Positions 42,957 through 54,680 of a stretch of DNA of 64,000 nt are shown here, piece after piece. A program made the translations under genes and the position numbers. A model generated the notes under the pieces. It worked only from the letters and a program-made list of their open reading frames with translations. It made no database searches and was not told where the DNA came from. How positions within the stretch are numbered: the first letter of the stretch is position 1; the number at the start of each line of letters is the position of its first letter. This DNA is from Theocolax elegans. Its lineage: Eukaryota > Arthropoda > Insecta > Hymenoptera > Cerocephalidae. The stretch lies in NCBI GenBank assembly GCA_026168455.1, contig CM047429.1:1911370-1975369 (forward strand). The letters run 5' to 3'.

Positions 42957-44137
42957 TTTAATGGCACGGGATCATAGTTTTTTTTTCTTCTTAGTCGGAA
43001 AAATTGCGTTTTTTTTTAACTAGTGTAAATTGTTTTTTTTTAGTTTTCTAAAAATAAGTTGTGTAAAATTGGTGCGACAAACGGCGCCCAATGTAATTTT
43101 AGAATAATTAAATTAAATAATTTAAGTATTGGAGTATTGGACACCAATACATTAATTAAATTTATATAATTTTTCGGTCGCGGTAGAAAAATAGTTACGA
43201 AGGCCTTGTGGCATATATACATATATATATTTATACATTGCGCATAGGAAATAAGCGTGACTTCGCGGTTTGTGCGAAGCGGTCCGCCATCTTGCCCCCC
43301 GAAAATTGTAATAGCACATACGTGGCGATCGGAAGATATTCATTTTTTTTTTCTTTTTCCTTGTTGTTATCGTTAACAAGGTAATTACAATTAAAAATTG
43401 TAAAATTAATTATTGATAATATATTTTTTTTTCTCGATATATAAATTTTGAAAAATAAGTTCGTTTTCTAATAAGTTAAATAATTTGGACGCGAAAACAA
43501 TTTAATTAAACGTTAAATGAAAAAAAATGAATTATAAAATAAATTTTTGAGATATTTATTAAAAATTATAATAATATTGATTTGGCTATTGTGTATATAT
43601 TTTTTTTTTATGTGTAAATTGCAAACTGGATTGTTTTTTATTCCCCGCAATACCCAAAATTAACCTTATTAATTATTCCCTAACAAACTAAGAGATTTGG
43701 TTTTATTAAAATTTATTTGGATTGTTTTGCAAGTTAAATTACAATATTTATTTGTTTTTCTCCTCCCTGACGGTAATTATTACTGCTTATTTGCTTGAAA
43801 TTAACTATTTATTCCCATTTTTTTTTTACTTCCCTTGGATAATTTATTGCTTATTTAACTAACAATAAAAATTAATTAATTAATATTTAGCTTTGAATAA
43901 CAAGCACTGCCATTTTTTTTTCTTTTCCCTCCCGAAATAACTTTCTGTTACCTGTTTACAAAATAAATCTGTAATAATTTTAAGTGAGTTGAATTGAGCT
44001 GTAGTTAGTAATTAATTAAGTAATTAACCTCCTCTTGAGAAAAATACATACGTTTAAGATATTCTTCTCCCCTGTTTCGATTAAACGATAATATATAAAA
44101 TAAATAAAATAAAAAAAGGTATTATTCCCAATCCACA

Positions 44138-45373
44138 ATGAATTCGTTAAGAACCCCCACTAGCGATTTAATGATGGTAGATCCCCAAGAAGGTATTAAA
44201 ATAATTAAAAGGAGTATTAATAATACCTCAGACGGCCGCATTGTTCAATACGCGTTACGGGCTAGATTGAACATAGATAGCGATGCAATGATTTTAAGAG
44301 ATAGATTAAAAAGATATGAAATCAGGAAATATTTTGGCGAGAATGCTGCAACATGGAATCCAAAATACGATGAGGTAGACCACAATATAGAAATAGACCT
44401 TCACGATTTATCAGTGTCCAGAGCGACAAATAGGAGTTCTCCAAGTCAAATAGACGATTCAAGAAATTACAGGGACAGGTCAAATCTCCCAACAGGACAA
44501 TCACGAGGACCATTTAGGGATCCCATCTCGCTAGGGGAAGAGAATATAGGATGCAACCAAACAGATAGAGAACAAGTTCCAGTAAGAAGAAATAGTAGCA
44601 GGAACTCCTTGGAGGAAGAGATCCCGGAAATTAGGACGCGGCAAAATCTAATAGATCGTATTAGATTAATTAACCTTGAATCCCAAACCCTTTCACATAG
44701 ACCCCAAGCCCAATCTACCCGTTACCAATTAAGTCCCATTTCAAGAAATGATATCCCCTCCCCAATGGACCTGACAGATTCGGTAGCTCCGGAATTACAA
44801 GTTACCATGCCAAACGTATCAAGTACAACACTTGGAATAAATTCTACGTCGTACTATCCAATACAGACAATGGCAACATCCTATACAACAGGAGAACAAC
44901 GGTCGAATAACCCGTTTATAAATCCAAGAGATCGATTGGGAACGTGCTCCTCAACCACGTTTGTACCGATATCAAGCTGTACGGTGCAACCTTCGGCATT
45001 CAGACTAGTAACCCAACAACCAAACGAACAGGGAAGTGGGAATATAGCGAACAGACAAAGGAATCCGGTTGATAACTCAAACCATACAAGAACGGTTCGA
45101 TGGGAAAACGAACCAAGGATACAAGAACAAGACGAAAGACTAAATAGGGAACAAGAGAGAACTCGACAGCCAACCCACAGACAAGTCCCAGACCCCAGTT
45201 ACATAGCAAATCAAACCTATGAAATTCCTAATTACCCTCATCCCCGCAATCCCTATATAAACCTGCAACATCACACACCATCACAAATCCCCTTTGGTAA
45301 CTACTCCCAAGCAAGTTTTGAAAATGTAACATTTATGAGGGAAAAACACACAGTAGATATTCTTTCAAGATGA
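44138..45373 (+). CDS. gag: Gag N-terminal region of the pol-less LTR element, ending at TGA
   Basis: A 411-codon frame starting MNSLRTPTSDLMMVDPQ after a long AT-rich leader. A short folded-looking N-terminus (residues 20-75; IKIIKRSINNTSDGRIVQYA) leads into a long polar stretch rich in Asn, Gln, Ser, Arg and Pro with no domain recognised. The TGA at 45371-45373 is followed in the same phase by a Gag domain, so this is probably the N-terminal extension of a longer Gag. The stop may be a mutation or may be read through; the next base is C. Confidence 0.75.
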   Translation: MNSLRTPTSDLMMVDPQEGIKIIKRSINNTSDGRIVQYALRARLNIDSDAMILRDRLKRYEIRKYFGENAATWNPKYDEVDHNIEIDLHDLSVSRATNRSSPSQIDDSRNYRDRSNLPTGQSRGPFRDPISLGEENIGCNQTDREQVPVRRNSSRNSLEEEIPEIRTRQNLIDRIRLINLESQTLSHRPQAQSTRYQLSPISRNDIPSPMDLTDSVAPELQVTMPNVSSTTLGINSTSYYPIQTMATSYTTGEQRSNNPFINPRDRLGTCSSTTFVPISSCTVQPSAFRLVTQQPNEQGSGNIANRQRNPVDNSNHTRTVRWENEPRIQEQDERLNREQERTRQPTHRQVPDPSYIANQTYEIPNYPHPRNPYINLQHHTPSQIPFGNYSQASFENVTFMREKHTVDILSR

Positions 45374-45612
45374 CACATTCAATTTAAAGGATCCAAGAAG
45401 AATGAACCGGACATCTTCCTAAGGAATCTGGAGGATTGCATGGAGGCACATGGTTTTAGCCTAGACGAAATAATGAAGGCAATGCCATCAATTTTAGACG
45501 ATGAAGCATGGGAGTGGTTTCGCAGAGAGAAAAAATATTGGAATAATTTTGAAGACTTTGCGGAAGCCCTTCGTCTGCAGTATGGTGTGGAAATAAGAAA
45601 ATTCATTAATTA
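45374..45612 (+). pseudogene. gag: Retrotransposon Gag domain after the in-frame TGA
   Basis: Same phase as the upstream frame. QFKGSKKNEPDIFLRNLED, then AWEWFRREKKYWNNFEDF and LRLQYGVEIRKF, are the ordered landmarks of the retrotransposon Gag (capsid) domain. It stops at TAA in ATTCATTAATTAA, before any zinc knuckle. No in-frame ATG would make it alone, so it depends on readthrough or is dead. Confidence 0.75.
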
Positions 45613-46105
45613 ATAAGAAAACGACATAGGACGCGGTTAAATTCAAGGAAGCCCCCTATATTGATAATTATAATAGCAACGTACGCACTTTACCTAAAAT
45701 TAAGAATTAGATAAATTATATATATACATGCAAAATTAAATAGTAATAATTTTTTTCTTTACATTGTAAATAGAATAGAACGAATGATTCTTGTAAGTAT
45801 GAAGGAGAGTATAGTCGCGGAAATATCGGGAGCTCTCATCGGTTAGTAAGTAAGTAAACTTGTATGGGCAGCCAGTAAATAGGTAGTATAAGAGAATTGA
45901 TAATAAAAATAATAGTGAAATAGGAAACACACACAGTGCGAACACTACACAAAGATTGGAGCAGCCAAGCAGTTACACATCACACCGAAAAGCAGATGAC
46001 ACCGGTCATCTTAGGTTAAGTAATTAACTAGGAAATTTTGCTTCTCTTATAGCGGCATTCCCCGAAGTTACGACTCCGCGTAACTTCAGTTTGGCGGGGG
46101 GGAGT

Positions 46106-46966
46106 TGTGACAAGGTGATTCGACACCTGTCACAGAATTATTAATTAATTTTAAACCAGCTATCCTTACACGTATCCTACCTACCCGGGTACCGCACACA
46201 CACTATCCTTATAAACCTCACCCACGAATATCCCCACGGAAACCCGTAAACTGAGTATTTCCCCGCATTCCCCGCACGTACAACGCACTCACCAAGAAAA
46301 AGAAGGAATCGGCTGATCGAGCGACTTCGACATTAACGAAGTGGGACCCAGCTGACTACCCGAATCGGCAGCGCTATCGTCGCTCGTCGACGTTGGGCCG
46401 ATCGTACGGACGAGCTCTCGCCTCGTGGCAAATAGAGCGCGGCGCGCATGCGCGCGCACGAACGAGACGAGCCGAGTGCCGACGGAGAGCAGAGCTCCGT
46501 GAACTACGGTCGAGAGTGCTTGGTCGCGGTGTGATTTATCATTGTATCGGCTATTTTACCGATTTATTGCTCGATTTTGTTGTGTGAGCTGAACAGAGTG
46601 TGGCAGCGATTTAGAGACTTTATCAATCGGCTGCAGTTACGAAAGGTGAGTGCGTATGGTGCACTTTCCCCTTTTCTTTTATCGGTCGCGAATTCCCGGT
46701 CCGCCCGCGTGTGTGTGCGCGTATTATTCCCCGCCATCTTAGCGTTGACTCTCTCCCGCATTTCCCCTCTTTCCCCTGCGCTACGCTGAGCGATCGCGTT
46801 AGATTAATTAATTTACTAGATTACAATCGACTGGTGCCCGACTTCGATTGAAAATAAATTGTTGTTTTCTTGTCTTGTCAGTTAATAAATCTTAGTGTTA
46901 ATTTTATAATCTCCCCGCGTATTTATTTAAGTAGTCCCGCACCCTGATCCCCAGTGCGGCGTGACA
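46106..46966 (+). repeat. 3' LTR of the pol-less element
   Basis: Starts TGTGACAAGGTGATTCG directly after the purine tract and ends GGCGTGACA. It retains the 8 bp missing from the 5' copy, so its start is probably ancestral. Confidence 0.9.
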
Positions 46967-47346
46967 ACGTGTACCTCTGAAAATTTTTTCATGTGCATTT
47001 TTCGAACACCGCGACTCAGTGGCTCGGCGTGTCACTATAATGTGACGCCAGTTCAGGTGCGCGTGCGTTTCGTGCACTTGTCAGTGCATGAGAGGCACGG
47101 ACATCTGAACTATAGGGAACGTTAGGGACGCGAAGATGTAAAGAGGATCGCGGTGGTTCCATCATGAGGACAGGAAACTGTAATTATTAGAGTAATTACA
47201 GTGACCGATGATATCTTCCGATGGACACAAGCACCACTGTTTCAACTACATGTGCTTTGTTTACAGACACACCGTTCACCTCCGTCGCTGATTAGCCCTG
47301 GCAGCATAAATAGAGCGACGTTAAATAACATAAAAAAAAAAAAAAA
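46967..47346. other. Unassigned DNA with short inverted repeats
   Basis: Holds small hairpins (CAGTTCAGGTGCG near 47050; TAATTATTAGAGTAATTA near 47182) and a short A-run at 47332-47347. No gene recognised. Confidence 0.4.
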
Positions 47347-47435
47347 ATGATGTCCGACGTTTCGAGCTCGCTGCTGCTCCTCATCAGGGAGTCCCTGATG
47401 AGGAGCAGCAGCGAGCTCGAAACGTCGGACATCAT
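47347..47435. repeat. Perfect palindrome with a hammerhead-like motif in each arm
   Basis: Two 44-bp arms (47347-47390 and 47392-47435) are exact inverses around one base. Each arm reads CTGATGAG, then GAGC...GCTC, then GAAACGTCGGACATCAT outward, resembling a hammerhead core (CUGAUGA, stem II, GAAAC) and the motif at 14716-14750. One extra base precedes stem II, as at 14.7 kb. It may be two Penelope-type ends joined head to head. Confidence 0.8.
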
Positions 47436-48427
47436 ATTTAGGGTTAGTAGATTTTTGGTGCAGGGGGGCAGTCAGATTGCTTTATTAATAATTTGTTTTT
47501 ATGTTTAGTTAGTGTTTTTATTTTTTATATTTTATATTTTTTATTTTTATTTTTATAGATTCTTCGGGGGTGATTATAAGTAGGGGCAATCTGATTGCCC
47601 ATATAATTGACTGTAAGACCGATAAAAATATTAATTAATATATATGTATATATGTGTGAGTGTACATGGGAGATTCCACGTCAAGTGTTCCGGAGAAAAA
47701 AATAAAGATCCTGTAGGTATCCTTAAATAGATGTATACCTACAGGAAATCATTTGAAGATGGTATAAAAAAATTTTTTGGACTTTTATCTCATGTTGGTG
47801 CAATTTTACCGACAATCAAAAATTGAAATTATTCGAAAAATGAGCATTTTTAGCATTGTTAATAAATTATAACTCTACAACTATCAACTTTTTGTTATAT
47901 ATGTCAATAAAATCTTATAAATTTAAAGAAGAATCTTTTAATATTTTGTAAATATCTTAATTATCACTTATTATACTTTAGAACCATAATAAATCTTAAA
48001 ATACAAAAAAAGGAATGTACGACCATATTTTATTTAATGAACCAAATTTCTTCTTGTGACCAACAGTATCATCTTATTTTGGCCCTCGATAAGTTTATAA
48101 CGGAACTTTGTGGGCCGTGCTATGTGATGTATTACATACAAGTTTCCATATAACATGCTTTCAATTTGCAAAATGATGGGGAGAATTTAGACATCTTGCA
48201 CAGCAAGAACTCCTGAAATACTTCGGAATGTGTAAGAAAATGTTCGTCATAGATTACATTTGTGCTTACAGAATCAAGGAGCACATTTCGAACACTTGAT
48301 GTAAATAGCTGGGCCCTGACAAATCATGTCTGTATGGCTGGGTCCTCAAAATCTTGCCTTGAGTGACTGTGTCTTGAAGAATCTTACCCTAAATGGCTTA
48401 AACATACTAATTCTCATATTTTTTTAA
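47436..48427. other. AT-rich DNA with MITE-like hairpins
   Basis: A hairpin CCTGTAGGTAT/ATACCTACAGG lies near 47709-47745. CAAGTGTTC occurs near 47688 and inverted near 48290, possibly weak ends of an old element of about 600 bp. No gene recognised. Confidence 0.4.
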
Positions 48428-48653
48428 CCTTTAGAGGACGGGATGGCCCCTATACGTGTCATGCCCATGATCGACCACGTGCGTTAGTTTTGCGATGTGA
48501 GACATCACAAAAACTCGATTTCTATAGAAAAGTGAGAGAAAACAGTAAACCCAAATCCCCGTCCTCTAAATGTTAAAAGTGATCCGATGTTTTTAGACAT
48601 TAATTATAATGAAAAAAAGCTTTTTGAACCAGAAAATTCCCGTCCTTTAAAGG
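48428..48653. mobile_element. TTAA-flanked MITE, 226 bp
   Basis: CCTTTAGAGGACGGGA at the left and TCCCGTCCTTTAAAGG at the right, flanked by TTAA at 48424-48427 and 48654-48657. An internal copy of the same repeat (CCCGTCCTCTAAATG, about 48557) suggests a duplication or nesting. PiggyBac-type by target site; no ORF. Confidence 0.8.
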
Positions 48654-49178
48654 TTAATCCGAGACCAAAACAATGGTTTTTGTTTGAAATTCTTACTCAA
48701 CCATCAAATGACCTTGGGAATATGATTGAAGGACATTGTTGAGGTCTTGAATAGGTAAATTTTTCACACTGTTAGATAGACAATTTCCGTCTGAAGCATT
48801 CTTCCAGAAAATCATAATTCATCAATTGTCGGCTCTGACCGAAGGAACTTCCTTATAATGATCTCTGAGGTTCACTTTGACCATAGCCAAAGTGTTTCTT
48901 ACTACTTACTCTTCTAGTTCTTTCAGAATCCGGAATAAATAAGGGGGTTTCATAAAAAAACAGATTCCAAATGACCTTGACAATGAAGGAGAAGTACATT
49001 TTCAAGATCTTGGTTAAGTAGGCCTTTTAAAACTAAAAAATGTTCGTCTAAAATATTTTTAGATTAGGGTGCATGGTTTCGAGATATCTAGCTGTCCAAG
49101 TTAAAGTGGGATACCCTGTATGTATGCATGACAAAAATTAGTCATGTGAAAAAATAAATTGAGTAATTTTCGCTTATA
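48654..49178. other. AT-rich DNA, nothing recognised
   Basis: Several GACCTTG-type strings recur (about 48711, 48970), but I cannot define a unit. No gene. Confidence 0.45.
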
Positions 49179-49643
49179 GAGTCATATGGGATAGTAATTT
49201 TTTTGCATCTTTAGCTTGCGAGTTAATATGATACATTTATTTTATTGTATTTTTATCATATAGGGCTATAAAAAAATTAATTTGATTGCATTTCCAGCTA
49301 GATGAGGCTTATGAAAAATTAATTTTTCAAATATCTTTTATACGATTTTTATGGTGGTAAGAACCCCTAAATGACCTTAAAGGTGATAATTAAAGTCATG
49401 GTTATGGTCACATGTTGGATTACTGCAACTTTTGTTGAAACATTTTTTTTTATTTAAGCACTAGATTTGAATATAAAGCTTCAAACTATTAAACACCGTG
49501 TATACAGATATTTGAAACATTAACTTTCCATAAGCCTTATTTAGCTAGAAATATAATAAAATTAATGTCTCATATTACGCCACAAGCTAGAAATACAATA
49601 ACATTGATGTCTCGTATTACCCAGGAAGCTAAAGATGCAAAAA
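49179..49643. repeat. Imperfect inverted repeat with arms of about 130 bp
   Basis: TTTTTTGCATCTTTAGCTT near 49200 and its inverse AAGCTAAAGATGCAAAAAA near 49628 begin arms that also share the blocks TATTTCTAGCT and AGGCTTATG. Divergence is moderate. The outer edge on the right appears to continue after the inserted LTR at 51400. Confidence 0.6.
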
Positions 49644-49647
49644 ATAT

Positions 49648-50629
49648 TGTCGCGTCCCGACGAAAATTATATTATTATTTTTCGTAAAAAGTACTGCGTA
49701 GTTTAGAATAAAAATACGGCGTAGAAGACGAACAAAATAAGGTTGATAAAGAATGATTCTAAGTAAATGCAGTAATATAAAATATAATTTATAGAGCTAA
49801 GGAACAGATTATTTTACGAGTGTTTCAAACGAAAAAGAGACTGATAAGTAGAGTTGAAGATATTATTCAAAGCCAATACGCATATAAGCGGGATCGCCGA
49901 TAGTGAGATCGAAACGAAGGGTTACGCAAGAGTTTTTTTGTACTGCACTATAAAATCAATGCTCGGAGAAGAGCCGGCAATGGGAAACATCGACTAGAAA
50001 ATTCGAGCATTAGCAGGAAATTATAAATTAAGCCGTTCTTTGGGTAACGTCGCAGTAATAAAACGGGGACAGCAAATTCTCCGAATTAACTACGAAGCGA
50101 TACAGAAAATGCACGGGATTCGATAATTTTTAATTACGCACATCTAACGGCCCTATCGGGTGCAAGCACAGAAAAATCGAGAACTACTTACACAATTTCC
50201 ATTTAAGGCAAAGTGTAAGACAAGGCAAAGTGTAAGACAAGGACAGATGCATAGATTTTTAGGGTATATAAAGAGGACCCAGAACAGACACAGCCACTCC
50301 TAATTCTTCATCTAAAGTTTTCATAAGGCGAAGCTCTGCTCGTCAACTTTTTGATTTTTATCCGAGGGCGTGGCACTGCTACTCGGACTTTAAAACAATA
50401 CGCATCTAAAATCAAGAGAGATCTTCTATTCGGGAATCGAGACGTATCATTGACATCTACAAGCCATAGTCAAGGAACTACGACTTCGACATCTGGAAAT
50501 CATCGGGCTCCAACAGCATACACATCTAACGTCGACGCCCGCAGGTCTAGCAGGACATTATCCGGCAATTTGACACCGCTATCCACGTTCAAGGCGGACC
50601 TTCGTTTCTTACCGAATACACACACACAC

Positions 50630-50665
<36 letters not shown>

Positions 50666-51399
50666 TTGGGTACTTAAGGTATATTCTTTTCGGCTATCTA
50701 TATGCTTGTATTATTCGTAAAGGCAAACCTGATATTTTATGTTATTTCGATTGCTGAACCAACCGTTTTCTTTTAAAACAATTATTATTATATATTACAA
50801 TTTATTTATAATAATTATTCGTTGCATTGCATTTGATTTGAAATATTCACGGTTTGAATTGCAATTTATTAACTATAATTCATGTTTTAAACGACAACAA
50901 TTTTTTTATTTAATCTGCATTTATTTATAATGATTCTTATTTCAATTATTAATTATTAATGTTTATAATAAAATAACCTTGCGAATATTTTATTCTGTAA
51001 TGTGTTAACGTGTTCGCCGCACACTTGTTTATTTAATCAAAATTAAGATCTTTATTTGACTTAAATTAATTTATGCAATTGTAAATAAAATAGTGTGAAT
51101 TTATGTATTTTTGCCCATTAAAAAGCTGTAATAATTTAGTTGCACGTGTTCATTTAAAGGAAAACAGCATATTATATTTAAATAAATAATGCATGATTAA
51201 TACGAAATAAAACATATATTATTTTATTTATCCCACATTATATCCTGCATCTCTACTCTCAAAATAACTTCGCTCGCTACTCCCGGAGACGTAAGGCTAG
51301 TCCTAGTCAAACAAGAGCGAAAGGAACGCGAATGGTTTATTAACCATTTGCCTTCTTGTAATATTTTTTATAGTGATTGGTGCAAGTCTGGACGTGACA
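49648..51399 (+). mobile_element. Probable solo LTR, about 1.75 kb
   Basis: Begins TGTCGCGTCCCGACG and ends GGACGTGACA, flanked on both sides by ATAT (49644-49647 and 51400-51403), a credible 4-bp target duplication. A TATA box (GGTATATAAAGAGG, about 50272) lies where an LTR promoter would be. Removing the block rejoins the right arm of the surrounding inverted repeat. A short frame at 50351-50677 has no domain. CA and TA microsatellites lie at about 50620-50668. Confidence 0.55.
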
Positions 51400-51403
51400 A
51401 TAT

Positions 51404-51942
51404 TAATATCACTTATGGCCCCGCGAAAGATATAAAATATAAAACCACTAGGCCTAATATCTCGAAAACTGAAAGTAATGGAAAGAATTTTTAAAGACAC
51501 CAGTTGTGGTGTTTAGAGGGGCCCATTTCATGGTAACCTTGATTACAACCTAAAAATCAGGGGTGAAGGCCATTTGAGTGTTAAATCGGTTTTTTAAAAT
51601 ACGAACCCTTATTTTTGACCTCGTAAACAGAACGAGCGGGAAATTTTACATTCAGTTATGTCTTTGAGTCAAGGTCTTGGCCATTTTTGCAACTTCTGGT
51701 CTCTTATATCAAGGTTACAGATAATGCGGCTAATGTAAAGTAATAGGCGACCAGTACTGATATAAGTTGTTATCGTTGGTAAGTATCGATAATAGTGACT
51801 TTGTGGTAGTCAATAATACTTATTACCGATCGTATCAGGTAATAAGAGATAATAACAAGAGACAATAGTTACTGACCACTTGTAGCCAACAGTGGCTGGT
51901 AGTATTCGACATTGACCAGTAATAAATCAATAATTATTAGTG
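51404..51942. other. Repeat-derived-looking DNA, no gene
   Basis: Non-coding sequence. The motifs TAATA and TGACCA recur with no clear unit from about 51720 to 51940. Confidence 0.4.
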
Positions 51943-51946
51943 TTAA

Positions 51947-52330
51947 CGGGGTGCCATAGTTAATATTTATCCTCCCTACCTTATCGGCAATCGTGATTAT
52001 TAGTAATAAATTTGTAAATAAAACAGTATGTAAAAAAATAAGAGAAGAGGCGCCTTCGTTTATTGATAATTTAACTGTGTGCTGAATTTCAGATTAAAAT
52101 TATATTGCGTTTTTGAGAAAAGTCTTACCAAAAATGTAAACCTAACCTCAACGAGGTGAAAAGATTTGATATTTTTGGTAAGACTTTTCTCGAAAACGCA
52201 ATAATATTTTAATCTAAAATTTAGCACACAGTTAGAGTGTCAATAAACGAAGGCGCCTCTTCTCTTATTTTTTCACATACTGTTTTACTATTTTATTAAT
52301 TAATCATCAAAAATAGAGTATGGAACCCCC
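51947..52330. mobile_element. TTAA-flanked palindromic MITE, 384 bp
   Basis: Ends CGGGGTGCCATAGT and TATGGAACCCCC (imperfect inverse), with TTAA at 51943-51946 and 52331-52334. Inside, arms of about 118 bp (AAACAGTATGTAAAAAAATA, GAGGCGCCTTCGTTTATTGA, GAGAAAAGTCTTACCAAAAA) fold back with few mismatches around a 40-bp centre. No ORF. Confidence 0.8.
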
Positions 52331-52362
52331 TTAAAATAAAAATGAATTTAACGTTCAACGAT

Positions 52363-52600
52363 ATTTATACAATATATATTTATCGGTCTTTCCGAGCTAA
52401 CAGCTTTATTTTAAAATAAAACAGGCTCATTTTATTCTTTGTTCGCTATGACTGGCGGAATTTCCCAGAGTATGGCTTTTTTTGAAAAATTAACAAAATT
52501 TAAAGGCATTTCGTCTTCCATCTTCAGTTTGTACATCTCGATAAGGAAAGACCGATAAATATATATTATATAAATATCACCGAACGTTAAATTTATTTTT
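52363..52600. repeat. Inverted repeat enclosing a dispersed repeat shared with 57.2 kb
   Basis: Outer arms AACGATATTTATA...TTATCGGTCTTTCC and GGAAAGACCGATAA...TAAATATC pair over about 50 bp. The interior (AGCTTTATTTTAAAATAAA, GGCGGAATTTCCCAGAG, AAAGGCATTTCGTCTTCC) matches 57200-57345 with moderate divergence. On the minus strand it contains CTGAAGATGGAAGACGAAAT, a degraded hammerhead-like core. Confidence 0.65.
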
Positions 52601-54680
52601 GTTTTAACCCATTAACGACCAAAACAGTCGATGCTAGACTAACTTTTCATAGCTACATTTCAAGGACTCGACGAAGTAACCACTGGATTTAAATTATGAT
52701 TCTTTGTTTTTCGGTATACTAAAGATATGACGGCTTTTTGCATGAAAACGCCTAAAAGTTAATGATATTTTTTCAGATATAAGAAATATGAATTCATGGA
52801 GTTATAAGAAACCAACAGCGCATAAATTAGTTGAAGTTCACCAGAAAATGTTTAGATTCTCACTTTTCTTGCCAAATTCAAGAATATTCGAAAAACCGAA
52901 TTTTTCCTTTATTAATCATTTTCTCGAAAGGCTTAAATAAAAATTGTCTAAGAACAAAAATGTCTTAAAATTCATCGACCCCACCCATGTACTGATTGTA
53001 AAGGTGAGACGCTTGTGAAATGGGTATCTTGGTTTTTGCCTTTTTATTCGAATTATATGTCTATGACAGTTCTAATGGAGTAACCTCTATAGATGTAAAT
53101 AATATTGATACTAATTTCGAATTCATCACATCATCGATATAGTTGATTCCACTATTATTTTCATGTTTTACTGCATATGTACATCTTTGAGACTTTTTAT
53201 TGATCACATTTTTTTCCTTTACACGATTTTCTCTAACAGTTCATTCAAATAATTGTGAAACACTTATTGCACACTAATCACATCTGCAGTCAGTAGACAC
53301 GTTGCTGAAACATTATCCATCGCCTCGGCCTCAGCCCAGTCTACACACGCTTCGCTGTTGAAAGGTGGGGGTGGGTTATTTATTATTATAGTTATTTACC
53401 TACAATATATTTTTATAGTGCAAAATTGTTTGTTCTGGTATGCGTTCGGTGTATAAAAACTTATACTTATTGCATATATTTCACATTATAAGACTAAATT
53501 TATAGAAAAGATTTCGGGTATAATTTTTTAATATTATAACAATATAGTTTTAGGAATGATTAGTAACAGAATTTTCCTGTGCTTGAATCCAAAAAATATA
53601 AATTTGTAAAGTTTTTCTAGCTACATTAATCAATATGTTTGGTAACAAGAATATTCGTAGTTCAGAAAAATGTTATTCTACATTTACAGTAAAATCTATT
53701 ACTTACAAATGTGAATCTTCTTGTTGATTAAATTACATAATCTTTTTATAAACATACGTTATCAAAATAATAAAACTGCATAGAAATATTAACAATAACA
53801 TAGAAGAACAATGATTATAATATATAATTTAAAAAATATAGTAGTCGCAAATGCAGTTGTTAAATAACTATTTACTTCTTTTATTCATTAATTTACTACT
53901 AATGAAAAATGTTTACCAAATTTTCTCCACAAGGTGTTCCATCGCGAACTAAATCTAAGCTAGGATTATTACCATCATCTTCTGCTTCCTTCATAGTTGC
54001 TCTGAAAAATCCAATAATGCAGCTTAAAAAAATTGTGGAATAACTTACATTAAGAGTAATAATTATCATTTTTTCGTTAAATACACAGGTACACAGAAAG
54101 AAGTAGAATGTACCAGAATCTTGATCCGTACATTTTTATATATTTTTAATGTGCTGAAACGAAATCGTAAACAACAACATATAAAAACGACAAATTGTTG
54201 TATATTAAGGCAATGACCGTGAAATGTAAAAGTATTCAGCACCTTACTATTTAGTGTTAATCATAATTCTCTACATTTTCAATTTCTTAGATTAAGTAAG
54301 AATATGGTAAAGACGTCATTGTACAGAAATATCTTCTATACTAATTTTATCGTATGTACCGTGTACAGGGTACCTCCACGTGAAGACGGTGTTCAACATA
54401 ATTTCGTAGTTTATGCCGTCATAGCAAATGCAGGTAATAAGTACGTTACGATGCAGAGACTTGGAATACCAGTATCGAGTTATTGATTGTTCATCAGTAT
54501 TTATAAAAGACAAGTCATTCTAAGCCCGGATTCGGATTCAGCACATTGAAAATGATAAAAATTGTTGGGTCTATTTGGTACTTTACACTTTTATCTGTTT
54601 GCATGTAATTTCATTAAACTTCATTAAAATCGTCTTGTTGTAGAATTATTGCTCATTGTTGATATGATTTTTTTATACTC
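52601..54680. other. Long AT-rich stretch, nothing recognised
   Basis: No coding domain, repeat partner or RNA gene identified over about 2 kb. Short frames such as 54304-54486 lack recognisable motifs. Confidence 0.5.

Larger units (their letters stand above)
42087..46966 (+). mobile_element. LTR retrotransposon with gag but no pol (non-autonomous)
   Basis: Two LTRs (42087-42939 and 46106-46966) differ by about five substitutions I could count plus an 8-bp deletion at the start of the 5' copy. PBS (TGGCGCCCAACGTGG) at 42942, gag at 44138-45612 interrupted by one TGA, and a purine tract (GGCGGGGGGGAG) at about 46093-46104. The 3.17-kb interior holds no protease, RT or integrase. LTR similarity suggests a recent insertion that needed a helper. 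Flanking bases (ATTAA, ACGTG) do not match as a target duplication. Confidence 0.85.

Noticed and set aside
44322..45209. Antisense frames within gag of the pol-less element
   Set aside because: No domain; explained by codon bias of the sense frame.
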